NCBI GenBank assembly: GCA_000320605.2
Contig: KB445791.1
Location: forward strand, 2,103,057-2,167,056
Reading direction: 5' to 3'
DNA: 64,000 nt
Origin: Gelatoporia subvermispora B
Lineage: Eukaryota > Basidiomycota > Agaricomycetes > Polyporales > Gelatoporiaceae
A model generated the notes under the pieces. That model saw nothing but the letters and a program-made list of their open reading frames with translations, was not told where the DNA came from and did no database searches. The position numbers were made by a program, and so were the translations under genes. Shown piece after piece: positions 34,108 through 46,062 of this stretch. Position 1 is the stretch's first letter, and each line of letters begins with the position of its first letter.

Positions 34108-37106
34108 ATGTCTACCGGCAGCACCCCCTTCTTCCCTGGCGCATGGCCAGTCCGTTCCAGCTTCGACGACATACCCGAAGCAAATATCGATGGCCGCCCA
34201 GAGGACACTCCGGACAAGCCAATCAATGAGCTGGACATCGAAAACTCCCTCCATCTGACTGCGATGAAGACGACTCGACCCCCTGACGTACAAGAGCCGC
34301 ACGCGTTCGAAGAACACGCGCGGACCGCGCAAAGCCCCGTGTACCCGAACTCTCCAAACTCTCTCATTAGCGCAAATCCATCTCTAGGGTCATACACCTC
34401 TCAAATGTCAGAGGCAACTGTGAGCTCAACTGACCGGTTCTATCGCCGTATTGATGGATTCTGACCGCATATAATCACTTGAAGGAGTCTTCTGGGACCG
34501 TTTCGGATGGCGTGCTCACGCCCGACCTAGAACAGTCCCATGTTTGGTCGCCTTCTGCGGACCACTCTCGCCGAGCACGCAAGAGCCACATAAGAGACTA
34601 TACCCCGTTCTCCCGTCTTGCTAGCTGGAGTAATCCTCCGGGCGAGGTCAACACCGTCCCCTTCCCCACCAGTCCCAGGAATTCCATCCATATTCCGTCC
34701 TCCTACCTCGATCCGCCGCTCTCTAGCTTCCCGTCAGACCTCGCTCCGATATCGCTGCCTCTTTCCACTCTGTCGCAGCAGTCTTTGTTGTCTACCGACG
34801 ACACACCACCCGCTCCGCCAACCTCCCCGCGTTCGCACACTTCGTCTGAATTGTCCTTCCTCTCCATCGACTCTCCGGAAGGCGACATGGAGAATATGAA
34901 TGCTGATGCAGCTGAACATGCAGATTCCCAGGAACTGGGTCGGACTGTTAGTACCCTCCCATTCCCTGGGGACGGACGCCAAATGAGATCTTCCATGTCT
35001 CCCTACGGCGTATACCTCAAGGGAGGGGACTCACCCACCCTCCCATCGGAGAACAGCCTTGGACTGAGTGAACAGCCTGTCGTAGGATTGGAGGGACCCG
35101 GCTCTCCTTTTGCCCCCTCATCTTCAGCGGACTTGGACGCATTCGCTTTGGCAGCGGCTGCAGCGGCGGAGGGTTCTCAAGGCTCGGTCTCCACGCCAGA
35201 CTCAGAACGTTATGCCCCCCGTCCCAGTGCCGACTTTGTCAACGGAGTGGCTCCTTCTATCTCCGCATACCTTGGCTCGCGGGTCGACAGAAGCCCTGAC
35301 GCGACGAATCTTGCGTTGGCAGCTTGCTCGACGATAACGCCGGCCATTCCCCACATTCGCATAAATGACTATGCATACAGATGTCCGTGTGGCTGCGAAG
35401 ATTGGCTTGACCGCGCGAGAATTACAGAGAAGCGAGTCCGGCGTCGTACGGCCCCTGCTCTTCAGGAATCTGCTGGAAACAGGATTATCACCAGCCGAGT
35501 AGATGTTGAGCCTACACCGATAGAGATACCGGAGGTTAAAGCTAGCCGCCAGGGAAAGACGTTAAACAGGGTCAAAAAATTCGGCGGTCGCCTCTTGGGC
35601 CTGCTGAAGGCGAGCAAGGTTGAAATTCCGGACTTCCGGACGAGCGAGATTGGGATAAAGACCACGACGGCTGTTACGGCTGTTGAGTATCAATCAGTGA
35701 GTATATGCGTAGGTATGATGTATATTGCGCTGACACCGTACTTTCCCCATGACTAGCAACATCCTATTCCCTCGCCCTCCGCTCGCATGACACGGGCTCA
35801 TCGTCGCTCTCTTCCGTTGCCAGGACAGCTTGACACCTCAGCTACATCTGTTCGTCGACAATCCTTCCTTCCGATCAGTAGCAATGAATCTAGGCCGCGC
35901 CTCTCTCTGCCCTTCCAGCATACTCGTGCGAAGACACAGCCTGCTGGGCAAGGCCGTCCTGAGGGTGGTCTCGTCGTACCTGCCCTGCCTTTAACTCCTG
36001 TACGCACCGGTCGTCAACGAACTCGCACCGCACCCGGAGTCCTCTCTGACAAGGAGAACGTCTCGCCCGATGTCCGCAAATCCCCTGGATTTTCACTGTC
36101 ATCCGCATTCTCTCGATCCAAACTGGATATCCTCCGGAACACTCTTGTCCCGCACCCGCCGCTTCCTTCAGTGTCATCCATACCGCCGCCTCCGTCCTTC
36201 GCTAAAGCACCGAGCTCTGGCCAGAAACGACGTGGTCCTTCGGACCGTAAGTCGCGCGAGAGAACTGCTAGGACGCGAAGCACAACTAATGGTGGATGGG
36301 CCCGCGAGGATATCCATAGTTGGGCCTCCGAGTCGGCCAGACAGAATGCAGCCGAAGATCAAGAGGCCGATTGTACTGCAGATGGTGGATATAACTCTCA
36401 GGCGACCCCCAGTCGTGCGCGCGCAGCAAGCCAGCCTCTACAGACGCCGCCGCCGAGCCCCCCGCATGTCGCCACGGGGCACCATAACTCGCCGCCGTTG
36501 CTCGCGCAAATAGAGACTCCAACGCCGGTGCGGCCTGGACGACGGGCCCGCGGCTTCTCGTTGTCATCTGTCATGCGTCTAGGCGCGAAGGTCTCCGGGT
36601 CCGCGCAGAAGCGAGCGGACGACTCCGCTAATGCAACGATGGGAAGCCATGGCGGCTCGCCTGCAGACCGTACCGTCGAGCAAATCACTAGCAGAGGTGG
36701 ACGCGCCCGCTCAGGCACGACCAGCAGTGACGGCGGGGTGTTCAGCATGCTCTCCCGGGGATTTGGGTCTGATGGCCAGGACGGGCACACGCCGGAGTCG
36801 GAGCTGGAGAGCATGAGCTTCGCGCGTACGCTGGATTTCACTTCTGCAAGCGTGAGCACAACGGAGCTCGACATTGCGCGCCAGTACGAGCCCGTGCATG
36901 TTGCGCACCCCGGGGGGCTGGAGGGTGTACATGATGCAACGGCGATGAGACTACAGTTGAGCCCGGAGGTGAGCCTTATGATGAGCTCGAATGAAGACGA
37001 GGGTGACAGGGAAGAGCGCGAAGAGGAGCGTGACTTTATGCGTGCGCTTGGATTGGAGTTTGACGAAATAATGACCAGGGCTAGGAACGGATCCGGAAGG
37101 TTGTAA
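34108..37106 (+). CDS. Large disordered protein with a Cys-rich patch, unknown function
   Basis: Three exons encode about 955 residues. Introns run from GTGAGC near 34423 to an AG near 34484 and from GTGAGT near 35699 to TAG near 35757; both keep the frame. The protein is Ser/Pro/Thr-rich nearly throughout. The only compact-looking segment (about 35340-35700) holds YAYRCPCGCEDWLDRARI followed by basic residues and a helix KKFGGRLLGLLKASK. Several RRS/RPS-type basic-Ser sites, possible kinase targets, are spread over the second half, and the C-terminus is acidic and helical (DEGDREEREEERDFMRAL). I do not recognise the family; it may be restricted to basidiomycetes. The ATG at 34108 follows a C/T-rich leader; 33874 is an alternative. 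Confidence 0.65.
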
Positions 37107-37413
37107 TCGGTATTCCCTCATTGATTGACCTTGTACTTGGTCTTTCTTTGATTCACTCACTGTATTCTGAAAGTATTACTTGTTTTCTTTGGACCTGTAA
37201 CTCTTCTGTTGGCATATCATGTAGCCTGTACTTTAATCTGTAGCTTTTCATAATGTAGGTGTATGTGGCATCGAGGCGCCGTCTCAAACGTGTGAACTCA
37301 CCGCATTTCTGGTGCCCAGACAAAACAACGGCAGTCGCGCAATTGCGCCATACCATCTGCGCTGTCCGAGAGTGGGCTTTTCATAGGTGGGTGTACAGCA
37401 GAGAACAAGTATA
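37107..37413. other. Convergent 3' intergenic region
   Basis: A 307-base gap between the stops of two converging genes. It is T-rich on both sides and carries no gene that I can support. Confidence 0.5.
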
Positions 37414-38688
37414 TTAGATATCCAGGTCTTCGTCTGGGTCATCATCATCTATGTCGTCTGCAGAGTCCGGGTCATAAAGTATGGCTCCTTTCACCTCGTT
37501 GCTCTGTTCCGCAAGTGTACCTAATCACGATGTCAGCCAGTCGTCAGCTACCACAAAAGAATCCGCATACCTTCATGAGCGTACGGTAGCGGAACCTGCG
37601 CACGCGATTGCTGTTGCTCAGGGGTGAGGTTTAGGTTGAACGACAGATTCTGCGTAGGGTCGGAGCCACTCTATTTGGGGAAACCGAGTACATGAGATTA
37701 TGATGCGAGGCCCGTATGAAACATTCGGTTCTTACCTCTTGGACAGCCTTCTTCGTGAAAAGCGCTTTCAGGCTCTCGAGCGAAGATAGCTCGCATGGGC
37801 CTGTAGTGCTTGACCATCCCTCTAGGACGCGCTCCACTGCACGTCGTCTCCCAGAACCGTCCCCGCCGCGGACTAGAATCTCAAGCACCATGTCTTTTGA
37901 CCCGCTTCCATCACCATTAGACCCGTAAACCAGCTTCTCTGACTCATAGTGTCGCTCGGCTATAGGTATGAAGACGCGCCAAAACTTCTCCGGAGGGGAT
38001 GACGGTGGTGGGGGGGTGAGGTACGCCGAGGCGATGTGCGAGAGCAGCGCGGGTGGATGTGCTGTTATATGCGCAAGGCTAGGAGAGAATTTTGTTTCGG
38101 AGAGGATGGCCAGGGCCGGGGAGGGTGCGAGGACATGTATAATCAAGCGTGCACCTGCGATGATTCAGTCGCGCAAAGGTAGATTTTGGAGGCGTACGAC
38201 TCACCACTACGCGTACGGACAGCAGATATGAGCTCCCACAAGAACTGCTGCGTCTTGGCAAGAGACCCTACATCTGATAGCAAGGTTTCGAGAGAGTCGA
38301 TAATTACGGTCACAGGCCCCGCTGAGGCTAGTCAGACAAAAGTCAACCTCAGTAATGCTCCATTTTGCAGGTACTCACCAGTCCGGACATGTGATAATAC
38401 TTCTTTGCCAGGGTCCTGGTAGTCATCGGTGTATACGGGCACTCTGTTTGTCCAATCGAAGATCTGAACGTGCTCAGATTGCAGGTCGTGCACGTCTGCC
38501 AATGCAGACGGCGGATGCAGTAGGCAAAACAGCAGGACGGAGCGCGGAGCGCCGTTGCGTGTCGAGCGTAGGAGTTCTCGGATAAGCGGAAGGCATGACT
38601 GTGCGAGAGACGACTGCAAAAGCAGGAAAGGCTGTTGCTGAGCCCGCGACGCTGAGTTGGAGAGAATAGACGGAAGGAGAGACGGCAT
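37414..38688 (-). CDS. ELP5: Elongator complex subunit Elp5
   Basis: About five exons on the minus strand. The N-terminal half has a RecA-like fold pattern without Walker residues: FLLLQSSLAQSC, SVLLFCLLHPPSAL, and VTVIIDSLETLL followed by LIIHVLAP (38100-38300). The C-terminus is diagnostic of the family: SFNLNLTPEQQ, RAQVPLPYAHEG, then ILYDPDSADDIDDDDPDEDLDI in pieces, ending in TAA (complement of 37414-37416). Elp5 joins Elp4 and Elp6 in the hexameric ring of Elongator, which is required for the cm5-type modification of wobble uridine in tRNA. The start at 38688 leaves only 81 bases to the divergent hydrolase gene. Confidence 0.85.
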
Positions 38689-38769
38689 CTTTGTTTCCGT
38701 TGTTGTTCCCAGGCAGGTTTGTTCTTAGCCTCCACCTCGAGCTGCTCATCTGTTGTTGTACATCATACC

Positions 38770-40173
38770 ATGTCGTCTGAGGCTACCCCGGAGGCTGCAC
38801 CTGTTAGCATTGAATGATAGCATTCTTCTCTGTCCGCATGACTGACGAGTGACCGGGTCCAGTTTCCGCTCCCCGTATTCCCTTCACTGGAGGCGCTACC
38901 CGAATCTTCTACAATTCGCCAGCTATACCCGGAGGATCTATACCCCAATGGCAGCAATGCATCTGCATATCTGGATGCGCATTAGGTACTAACACATCGT
39001 ATGATACTTGTACAGGCAATTATGTACAGCTACCATATGGCCGAATGCGATACTGGCTCTTAGGGCCCGAGAGCGGTACACGGGTGAGCACTTGTGGAAA
39101 ATGCTTTGTAACCGACGTTGACATTGCTAAATGTTTGTTACAATGATGTAAGGTGGTCCTCATTCATGGTATTTCGACGCCGAGTATCACCTGGAAGTTC
39201 ATCGCTCCGTACCTGGCAGAACATGGTTATCGAGTCCTGCTTTACGGTAGTAGATGCCCTCATATCGATACTGCGACCACCCACATAACTGACATCATCG
39301 TCTCGGTAGATCTGTACGGCAAGGGCTACTCCGAGGCACCGAAGACGATTTACAATGCGAACCTTTTTATCACTCAGTTAGCTCTTTTGCTGCAGTACTT
39401 ACAGTGGGACGCGACCCATGTCGTTGGCTTCTCGATGGTGCGTTTGCTGTTCTGCAATCGCCATTTGGACTCCCGAAACTAAAGCTAGACAATTCCCCCA
39501 GGGTGGCGGCGTTGCAGCTGCATTCGCTGCGTTCTTCCCGCATCTTCTTGCTGGCAAGGTCATCCTTATGGCATCAGCTGGCATGATGCAAGTAAGTAGC
39601 AATCATTGTACGATAAATTTCAAAGTGTCAATTTTGTGTTTGACGCAGCAATTGAGGGTCACGAATGTGCGTTCGACTCAAATTGCACGAAATTTTCGAC
39701 TGGATCGTTTTTGCAGAGGAATAACACTGACCCACTTGCTGTGCTCGGCGGTGTAAGTTGTTAGTGTGCATCCTGAGAATAGGAATGATAGTTGTGTCCT
39801 AGATCCGCAAGCTTCAGGCGGAATCTCTACCGGGCTACAAGATGAGTATGGAATCTTGTTTCAAGGATGGCCCACTGCGAGGTCTCGAATGGGCATTTGA
39901 CAAACTGTCGGGTCTCCGCACCGTGTCAGGACGACCTGTCCAGGTTGAACTTATTCATGTGAGCTTTACCGAGAGCCTCAATTACATGTTTTGACTGAAG
40001 ACATTGCACAGGGGACCGAGGAAGAGGTTGTCCCGTACGACGAGTGTCTGAGAATCAAGCAACGCGTATCTTCCGCAAAGCTCGTTTCAATTGAAGGAGG
40101 AAACCATGACTTTGTCGCGAGGGATGGGCATTGGCAGCAGGTGGCTCAGGCCATCGCGGGATTCTTAGCGTAA
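38770..40173 (+). CDS. Alpha/beta hydrolase
   Basis: About nine exons encode about 310 residues. After an N-terminal segment with RQLYPEDLYPNG come LPYGRMRYWLLGPESG, the oxyanion-loop strand VVLIHGIS (39155), DLYGKGYSEAP, and the nucleophile elbow GFSMGG, which is split by an intron exactly after the Met codon (39438). Later parts give the acid in the VVPYDE segment and the catalytic His in GGNHDFV (40100), so the Ser-Asp-His triad appears complete. Stop TAA at 40171-40173. To keep the frame, the second intron (38951-39015) must begin with GC instead of GT. The substrate is unknown; the fold fits an esterase or lipase. It shares an 81-base divergent promoter with ELP5. Confidence 0.8.
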
Positions 40174-40283
40174 GATATCGAGACGAGCTTGGATTGAATA
40201 CTGTATTGCGGTGTACTGCAACGGAAGCGGCGGATGAATATTATCAGTGCATGAGATGGGTACATAACCACAGCATTGACGCC

Positions 40284-41186
40284 TCAATGTTGTTCGCTCG
40301 ACTTCCTCCACCGCCCTCTGTCGAGGGAACGTGTGCATTGTTGCCATTGAAGGATCCCTATCCGCCCTGTCTTTTCTTCCACCGCGAAACCAGCCTCCTT
40401 GAGGACTTTGGTAATGTAGCTGAGTAGGGGAGAGTCGGAGACGCGGATCTTCTGCACGCTCTTGTCTGATTGAAGCGCATGTGAGATCGCATGTTCCAGC
40501 AGGTCCTGTTGAATAGAAGCCTCTCTATACTGCTCTTGAACGAAGAAATGGCGAATTGTCGCTACGGAAGATGTCCCTCTCTTGTATTGTATTTCGCCTT
40601 TGACAGCTTGCACGGTCTTGTCAGATGTGGCATCTAGCGAGGCGTCCACGGCGATGAGTCCAATGGGTCTGTCCGCATATTCAAGAAGCCAGAATCCGGA
40701 TGCAGGTGAACGCGAGTAATATTTTGGGATATCCACGAGATCTGGCCGGTGGAGAATGTCGTTCGTCCTAGTCTCGAACGCGGAGCGATTAAGCCTGGAG
40801 GGCTGTCATGAGCGATGCATACTGTGAGCTATTTCATGGGGCTCACCAGTCACAGAAGAACATTATAGGTACGCTCATGGACACAAATGCCGGCACCGGA
40901 CTGAGGTACCCATACATCCCATGTTCGGGCTTAGGCCACCAATTCATGAACTCGACAAATACGCATGACAGGGCGACCCAGACAGCCAACGTCACCGGAT
41001 AGAAATAGGCTGATAAAGCGAAATAACGGTGTAATCGGTATGAGGTAGGCAGTTACGCACGCGAGCACACGTACCTCGGTTGTTCGCAATCGCTAGACAC
41101 TCCATGTTACTCTTCCCAACGAGAAAGCGGGTCAGCCTTTGATCTTTTGTTTCGACCGGACGAATCTTGATGGTGGGCAACGCCAT
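40284..41186 (-). CDS. Membrane-bound GNAT-family N-acetyltransferase
   Basis: Three exons on the minus strand. Exon 1 (from Met at 41186) reads IKIRPVETKDQRLTRFLVG, the usual GNAT first strand and helix. Exon 2 carries two hydrophobic stretches, one with YPVTLAVWVALSCVFVEF and one with VPAFVSMSVPIMFFCDW. Exon 3 holds the acetyl-CoA core: FWLLEYADRPIGLIAVD, then IRHFFVQEQYREASIQQDLLEHAI in pieces, corresponding to motif A (the usual Q/R-x-x-G-x-G/A becomes Q-Y-R-E-A-S-I). Stop TGA at 40284. The pattern recalls membrane-bound NAT8-type enzymes, so ER location is an inference. The substrate is unknown. The motif A glycine is not conserved, so activity is not certain. Confidence 0.75.
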
Positions 41187-41480
41187 ATTCTTCGTCGATT
41201 TGGATGAGCTGGCAATGTGGTAGAGTAGGACTGCCCAAAGACATGGCGGGCAATCTTTGATGAGGCAGCTGGGTCGCTCTGCTCTCGTCGCGCACGTTCG
41301 TGGTTCCTGTTCGGTCACGTGACAGGCGCGATCGCATATCTCCCAGCGTCGTTGGCGAGGACATCGAGGCAGCGTACTTCGATCCGTGTATACTACTTCA
41401 GTATACCCGAGCCAGTTGCTCCCCAACAGACAATTTGTTTTACTACGTCCCGCCTAAGTGATACTTAGTTGATCTTCGTT
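41187..41480. promoter_or_regulatory. Divergent promoter with GTCACGTGAC
   Basis: This 294-base gap separates the GNAT (minus) and dienelactone hydrolase (plus) start codons. It contains a second copy of the ten-base palindrome GTCACGTGAC at 41314-41323. No TATA box is evident. Confidence 0.5.
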
Positions 41481-42980
41481 ATGCTCATCACCAAGACCTA
41501 TCACGACATTCCTACAACCCTCGACGGCGGTCGCCCCATCCGGATCTTCGTGATATCTCCTAGCGTGCCAGGATATCCAAATGCAAAGTTTCCCGGTGTG
41601 TAGAAGACTGTCATATCCATAGGCTATCTGATTGACTATCTTCAAATGAAGGTGTCGTCTGCTTCAGGTGGACACGGCTACAACGTTATCATCGGTCCCG
41701 ATCCCTAACACTCATCTGATAGTGAGATCTATCAAGTAACGGGGCCTGTAGAGCGGTTTGCAGGACAGATTGCAAGCCATGGATATGTAGTTGGTATGTA
41801 CACGAAACATCGTGCCATCTCACACACTCCAGGAGCTGAAAGCCGTGTGGTCCAGCATGTCCATCCACTTACCACGAGTTTGAGGGACCAGATGCTATTC
41901 CTTACGACACGGAAGGTCAGTCGAGACAAAGGAACTGCTATGGATCATACTGAAACCTCTACCGGTGCTAGGTACTGACCGAGGCAACAAATACAAGGTA
42001 TGTTCAATAGCTATGGAGATCATAATATCATTCACACGCCCACAGATAGAAAAGGAGCTGGCAGCTTACGATGAGGTATGCCCTCGGTACGACGTCTCTC
42101 AGGTTAAGCGTGGATGATGAAATGATTATCCAGGATGCCAAGCTCTCGATTGATCTGCTCTGTTCACTCAAGAATTGTAATGGACGCATAGCAGGTATGT
42201 ACCCTCGCACAGTTATGTCTTCAGCTAGCATTCATAAGTGCTAGCAACCGGCATGTGCCTTGGTGGACACCTGGTACGCCTACACCTCGTGCTAGCTCGT
42301 TTTGACATGAACTCCCACATTACAGGCATTCCGTGTATGTCGCGTTACATGCTTGCCACGCGCCGGAGACTGATCAGGCACTCATGGGCTCGTCCTCCTA
42401 GGCCGCGTTTGACTCCAGAGTCCTGGCGTCTGTATGTTTCTTCGCCACCGACGTTCACAGCGCAACTCTCGGTAAAGGCAAGAACGATGACTCACTCTTG
42501 CGTGTGCAAAACGGCGGCTTGACTGGCAAGGGCGAACTCGTCGTATGTGTTACGTAGTGTCCGGGGCTATCAGGTCGCTGATCACGCACTTCCACACATC
42601 TCAGATGATATTTGGGAAGCAGGTTGGTACTTATGATTGATGTGTATAGTCTTCTGATGCAGGAGCCACACAGGATACACATGTCCCACGCGCTGGGAGG
42701 GACCTCATACGGAAGATTCTCGAAGACGCAAATGTGACCACTACGGTACTTCACTGAGTTCCATCTAGATTCCAGGGCTGATTTGACCCTGTAATTCACT
42801 TAGTTTCTCGAAGTGCAGGCTCAGCATGCCTTCATTCGCGACGAGTCATCCAAAGGCAGATGGGATGCTGCATTGACCAGATCTCTTTTCACGTTCATGC
42901 TTGAGGTTTTCGAACGTACAGTGGGGAGAGACCTTGGAGCGAGAGTGGATGAAGGCGGAAGTATCGAACATGTATGTTGA
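41481..42980 (+). CDS. Dienelactone hydrolase family protein
   Basis: About ten exons encode about 290 residues. The start MLITKTYHDIPTTLDGGRPI is typical of fungal members. The body shows FPGVVCFSEIYQVTGPVERFAGQIA in pieces, the nucleophile elbow GMCLGGHL with Cys in place of Ser (42250-42270), FATDVHSATLG, FGKQDTHVPRAGRDL (joined across an intron ending at the AG before 42675), and the catalytic His in LEVQAQHAFIRDE (42815-42845). The Cys-Asp-His triad is therefore present. A 9-base micro-exon at 42326-42334 supplies A-F-R. The protein ends at TGA 42978-42980. Such enzymes hydrolyse dienelactones in aromatic-ring breakdown or act as general carboxyesterases; the physiological substrate here is unknown. 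Confidence 0.85.
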
Positions 42981-43320
42981 AGTGCTTTGTACACGTAATA
43001 ACGAAGGGATATGTTTGGGCTCGATAGCTGCTCCTGTTACCGAAGATCATCTTCACACGAGAGTACTTCACGCTACTGTATATATCGATACAAACGATGC
43101 CACTTCTCATTCCCGACGACAGCACACGAGACTAATGAGCGTACAACGACGGCCACCGGACATGACCGCTCGTTGATGCCTTTGTTATCGAGAATACAAC
43201 AGATGATGAGACATTGACACAGTTGCAGCAGATATCGATACCATGCGAAGGAGAGGACGAGGGATAGGAAGCAAGAAGAGGAAGGAAACCGAGAACGAGA
43301 GGGACGACGATCTAAACAGT
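42981..43320. other. Convergent 3' intergenic region
   Basis: A gap of 340 bases between the dienelactone hydrolase and EF-1alpha stop codons. The short open frames here overlap the end of the hydrolase gene. Nothing else is visible. Confidence 0.45.
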
Positions 43321-45065
43321 TTACTTCTTCTTGCCCGCCTTCTCCGCAGACTTCGTGACTAGTGAGGATTATCAGTGTCAGCTGAAAAGGCGACGTGATA
43401 GTGATAGCTTACCCTTGCCACTGGACTTGTCGGTCTTGTCAACGGACTTGATGATACCGACGGCAACGGTCTGCCTCATGTCACGGACGGCGAAACGACC
43501 GAGCGGGGGGTACTCGTTGTAGGACTCAACACACATCGGCTTGGAGGGGACGAGCTTGGCAATGCACGCGTCGCCGGACTTGACGAACTTGGGGGCCGCC
43601 TCGATCGACTTACCGGTACGACGGTCGATCTTCTCGATGAGCTCGGCGAACTTGCAGGCAATGTGGGCGGTGTGGCAGTCGAGGACGGGGGCGTAGCCAG
43701 CGCCGATCTGACCGGGGTGGTTGAGGATGATGACCTGGGCGTTGAAGGAGGCAGCCTCCTTGGCGGGGTCGTTCTTGGAGTCGGACGCAACGTTGCCACG
43801 GCGAATATCCTTGACTGAAACGTTCCTAGATTAACAGTCAGTACTCTCGCATGCAGCAAAAAAAAGGGAGTGCGTACTTGACGTTGAAGCCGACGTTGTC
43901 ACCCGGGGAACCCTGCTCGAGCTGCTCGTGGTGCATCTCGACGGACTTGACCTCAGTGGTCACGTTGGTAGGAGCGAAGGTGACGACCATGCCGGCCTTG
44001 ATGACACCAGTCTCGACACGACCGACCGGCACCGTACCGATACCACCGATCTTGTAGACATCCTGGAGGGGGAGACGGAGGGGCTTGTCAGAGGGACGAA
44101 CGGGAGGCTCGATGGCATCGATGGCGTCGAGAAGGGTCTTGCCCTTAGCAACGCCAGCCTTGGTCTCCTTGGTCCAGCCCTTGTACCAGGGCATGCTAAA
44201 CACGCAGTCAGGAACCGGTGGGGCTCATACAAGAGCGCATACTCACTTGCTAGACTCCTCCAACATGTTGTCGCCGTGCCAGCCAGAGATGGGGACAAAC
44301 GCAACCGACTTGGGGTTGTAGCCGACCTTCTTGATGAAGGTAGACGTCTCCTTGACGATTTCGTTGAAACGGTCCTCGGACCACTACACATTGTAAGTCA
44401 GCGGAGAAGACATAGCACAGAGCGTGCGCCGAACCTTAGTCGTGTCCATCTTGTTGATGGCGACAATGAGCTGCCGTACACCGAGGGTGAATGCAAGGAG
44501 GGCGTGCTCGCGAGTCTGGCCATCCTTGGAAATACCAGCCTCGAACTCACCAGTACCCGCGGCAATGATGAGGATAGCGCAGTCAGCCTGCGAGGTACCG
44601 GTGATCATGTTCTTGATGAAGTCACGGTGACCGGGGGCGTCAATGACCTGGCAAATTTTATGAGTCCTAATTCAGTAGAAACCGACAGGACAGATACGTA
44701 CAGTGACCATGTACTTAGGGGTCTCGAACTTCCAGAGGGCGATATCGATGGTAATACCACGCTCACGCTCAGCCTTCAGCTTGTCGAGCACCCAGGCTGA
44801 GAGCGGTCAGTAACCAAGACTAGTCGCAAGCGTACTAATGACTCACCATACTTGAAGGAGCCCTTGCCGAGCTCAGCAGCCTCCTTTTCGAACTTCTCGA
44901 TGGTACGCTTGTCGATACCACCGCACTTGTAGATCAAGTGACCAGTGGTGGTCGACTTGCCGGAATCGACGTGGCCGATGACTGACGATGGATTAGAGCG
45001 ACGAAGATGGAGAAAAGTTGATAAAACTCACCGACGACGTTAACGTGGGTCTTCTCCTTTCCCAT
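43321..45065 (-). CDS. TEF1: Translation elongation factor 1-alpha
   Basis: About eight exons encode about 460 residues of very high conservation. Start [27 protein letters not shown] gives the P-loop (split by an intron just after the start). [12 protein letters not shown] is the G3 motif, NKMDTT the G4 motif, and the middle domain shows [13 protein letters not shown]. The protein ends in lysines with TAA (complement of 43321-43323). eEF1A delivers aminoacyl-tRNA to the ribosome as a GTP complex. Codon use is strongly biased to C- and G-ending codons, consistent with very high expression. The gene is one of the standard phylogenetic markers, so it can identify the species. Confidence 0.97.
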
Positions 45066-46062
45066 TTTTTGACGTCTAGCACGACCAAAAGTGTCAGCGG
45101 TAAGTTCAAATGAGCGTGAAAAAGTGTAAACGATCGTCTTCTTCCAGTCCTGGCTCCTGCAAGACTTTGATAACGACGAGCGCTAGTCGTCTTAGCGATA
45201 TCTCGCGCGTTGCTGAGCCAGCACGAGAGCGGACGACAGGAAGCACGACTCCAGCAGAAACGAAGAAGAACGAGAGGAGCAGAATACTCACTCAAAGGGC
45301 GTAAAAAGAGTGAAGACGGGGGGACGAGAGAGGGGAAGGTGACGGTAAGAGGAAAAGCTGGGTGGAGGAGTGTTTAGGTTTATGTACTCGCACGGGCTCG
45401 AAAATTTTAGCGATCCATCGATGTGCTTGATCAGATCGGATGGGTCCGGCAGGCCGGCCGGATTCTATGCCGGATTCGGTCTCCGCTCCGGACGCCACCC
45501 GAATCTTCTCAGCCCTGCGCGGACGCTCGCGATTCGTCTATCAGCCTCTTGATGCCCCGAATGTTCCCCGGAATGCGACATTCCGCGCCAACAAAACGCA
45601 GAAAAAGTCGGATCCATTCTGTTCCGCACGCTCGCACAGCTTAGTGAGCTCGGCCGCAAACTGGCTGCGAACAGGACCGCTCGTCGTCTTCGTCGGACGC
45701 TCAGTTTCGCAGACAAGGCAAATTTCGATAGCATCGATTATCTACTACATCCTAATATGACATTGAGCTCTGCGATTGTATGAAGACAAGAATGCGGGGG
45801 TCGACAAAATTCGATGTATAGCACAATGTGAGTGTGATGCGGTAACGAATAAATACGACATGTGAGGAGACAACACTGCGGGTGGGACCCTGCAACCGAC
45901 TTGCAGGGTCCAACACGACTCATGGCCGTCACACGCTATCGATATCATACCTATAAGGCGACATTGATCAGTAAGGACAGTTCTCGACTTCTGACCGCGC
46001 GGAATTCTATGCACGCACAAGCCATGTGGACGGCATATCTACTTCCTTCCAGTCGTGAACAA
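45066..46062. promoter_or_regulatory. TEF1 promoter and 5'UTR intron
   Basis: A probable 5'UTR intron lies on the minus strand at 45076-45291: donor GTGAGT at its 5' end and CTAG acceptor 11 bases upstream of the TEF1 start codon. Its 216 bases are long for this window; a leader intron is a common feature of fungal tef1 genes. The leader beyond it is C/T-rich. Further upstream (to 46062) are the promoter and the 3' flank of the kinase gene. The frames there lack any motif. Confidence 0.6.

Noticed and set aside
38862..39020. Alpha/beta hydrolase as a pseudogene (in-frame TAG at about 38983)
   Set aside because: The TAG falls inside an intron if a GC donor is accepted, and the remaining eight exons, triad included, are intact. 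Kept as a gene with the odd intron reported.
43928..44800. 290-codon open frame on the plus strand opposite EF-1alpha
   Set aside because: It is antisense to a nearly invariant protein with strong codon bias, which leaves few stops on the other strand. It has no motif of its own and ignores the introns.
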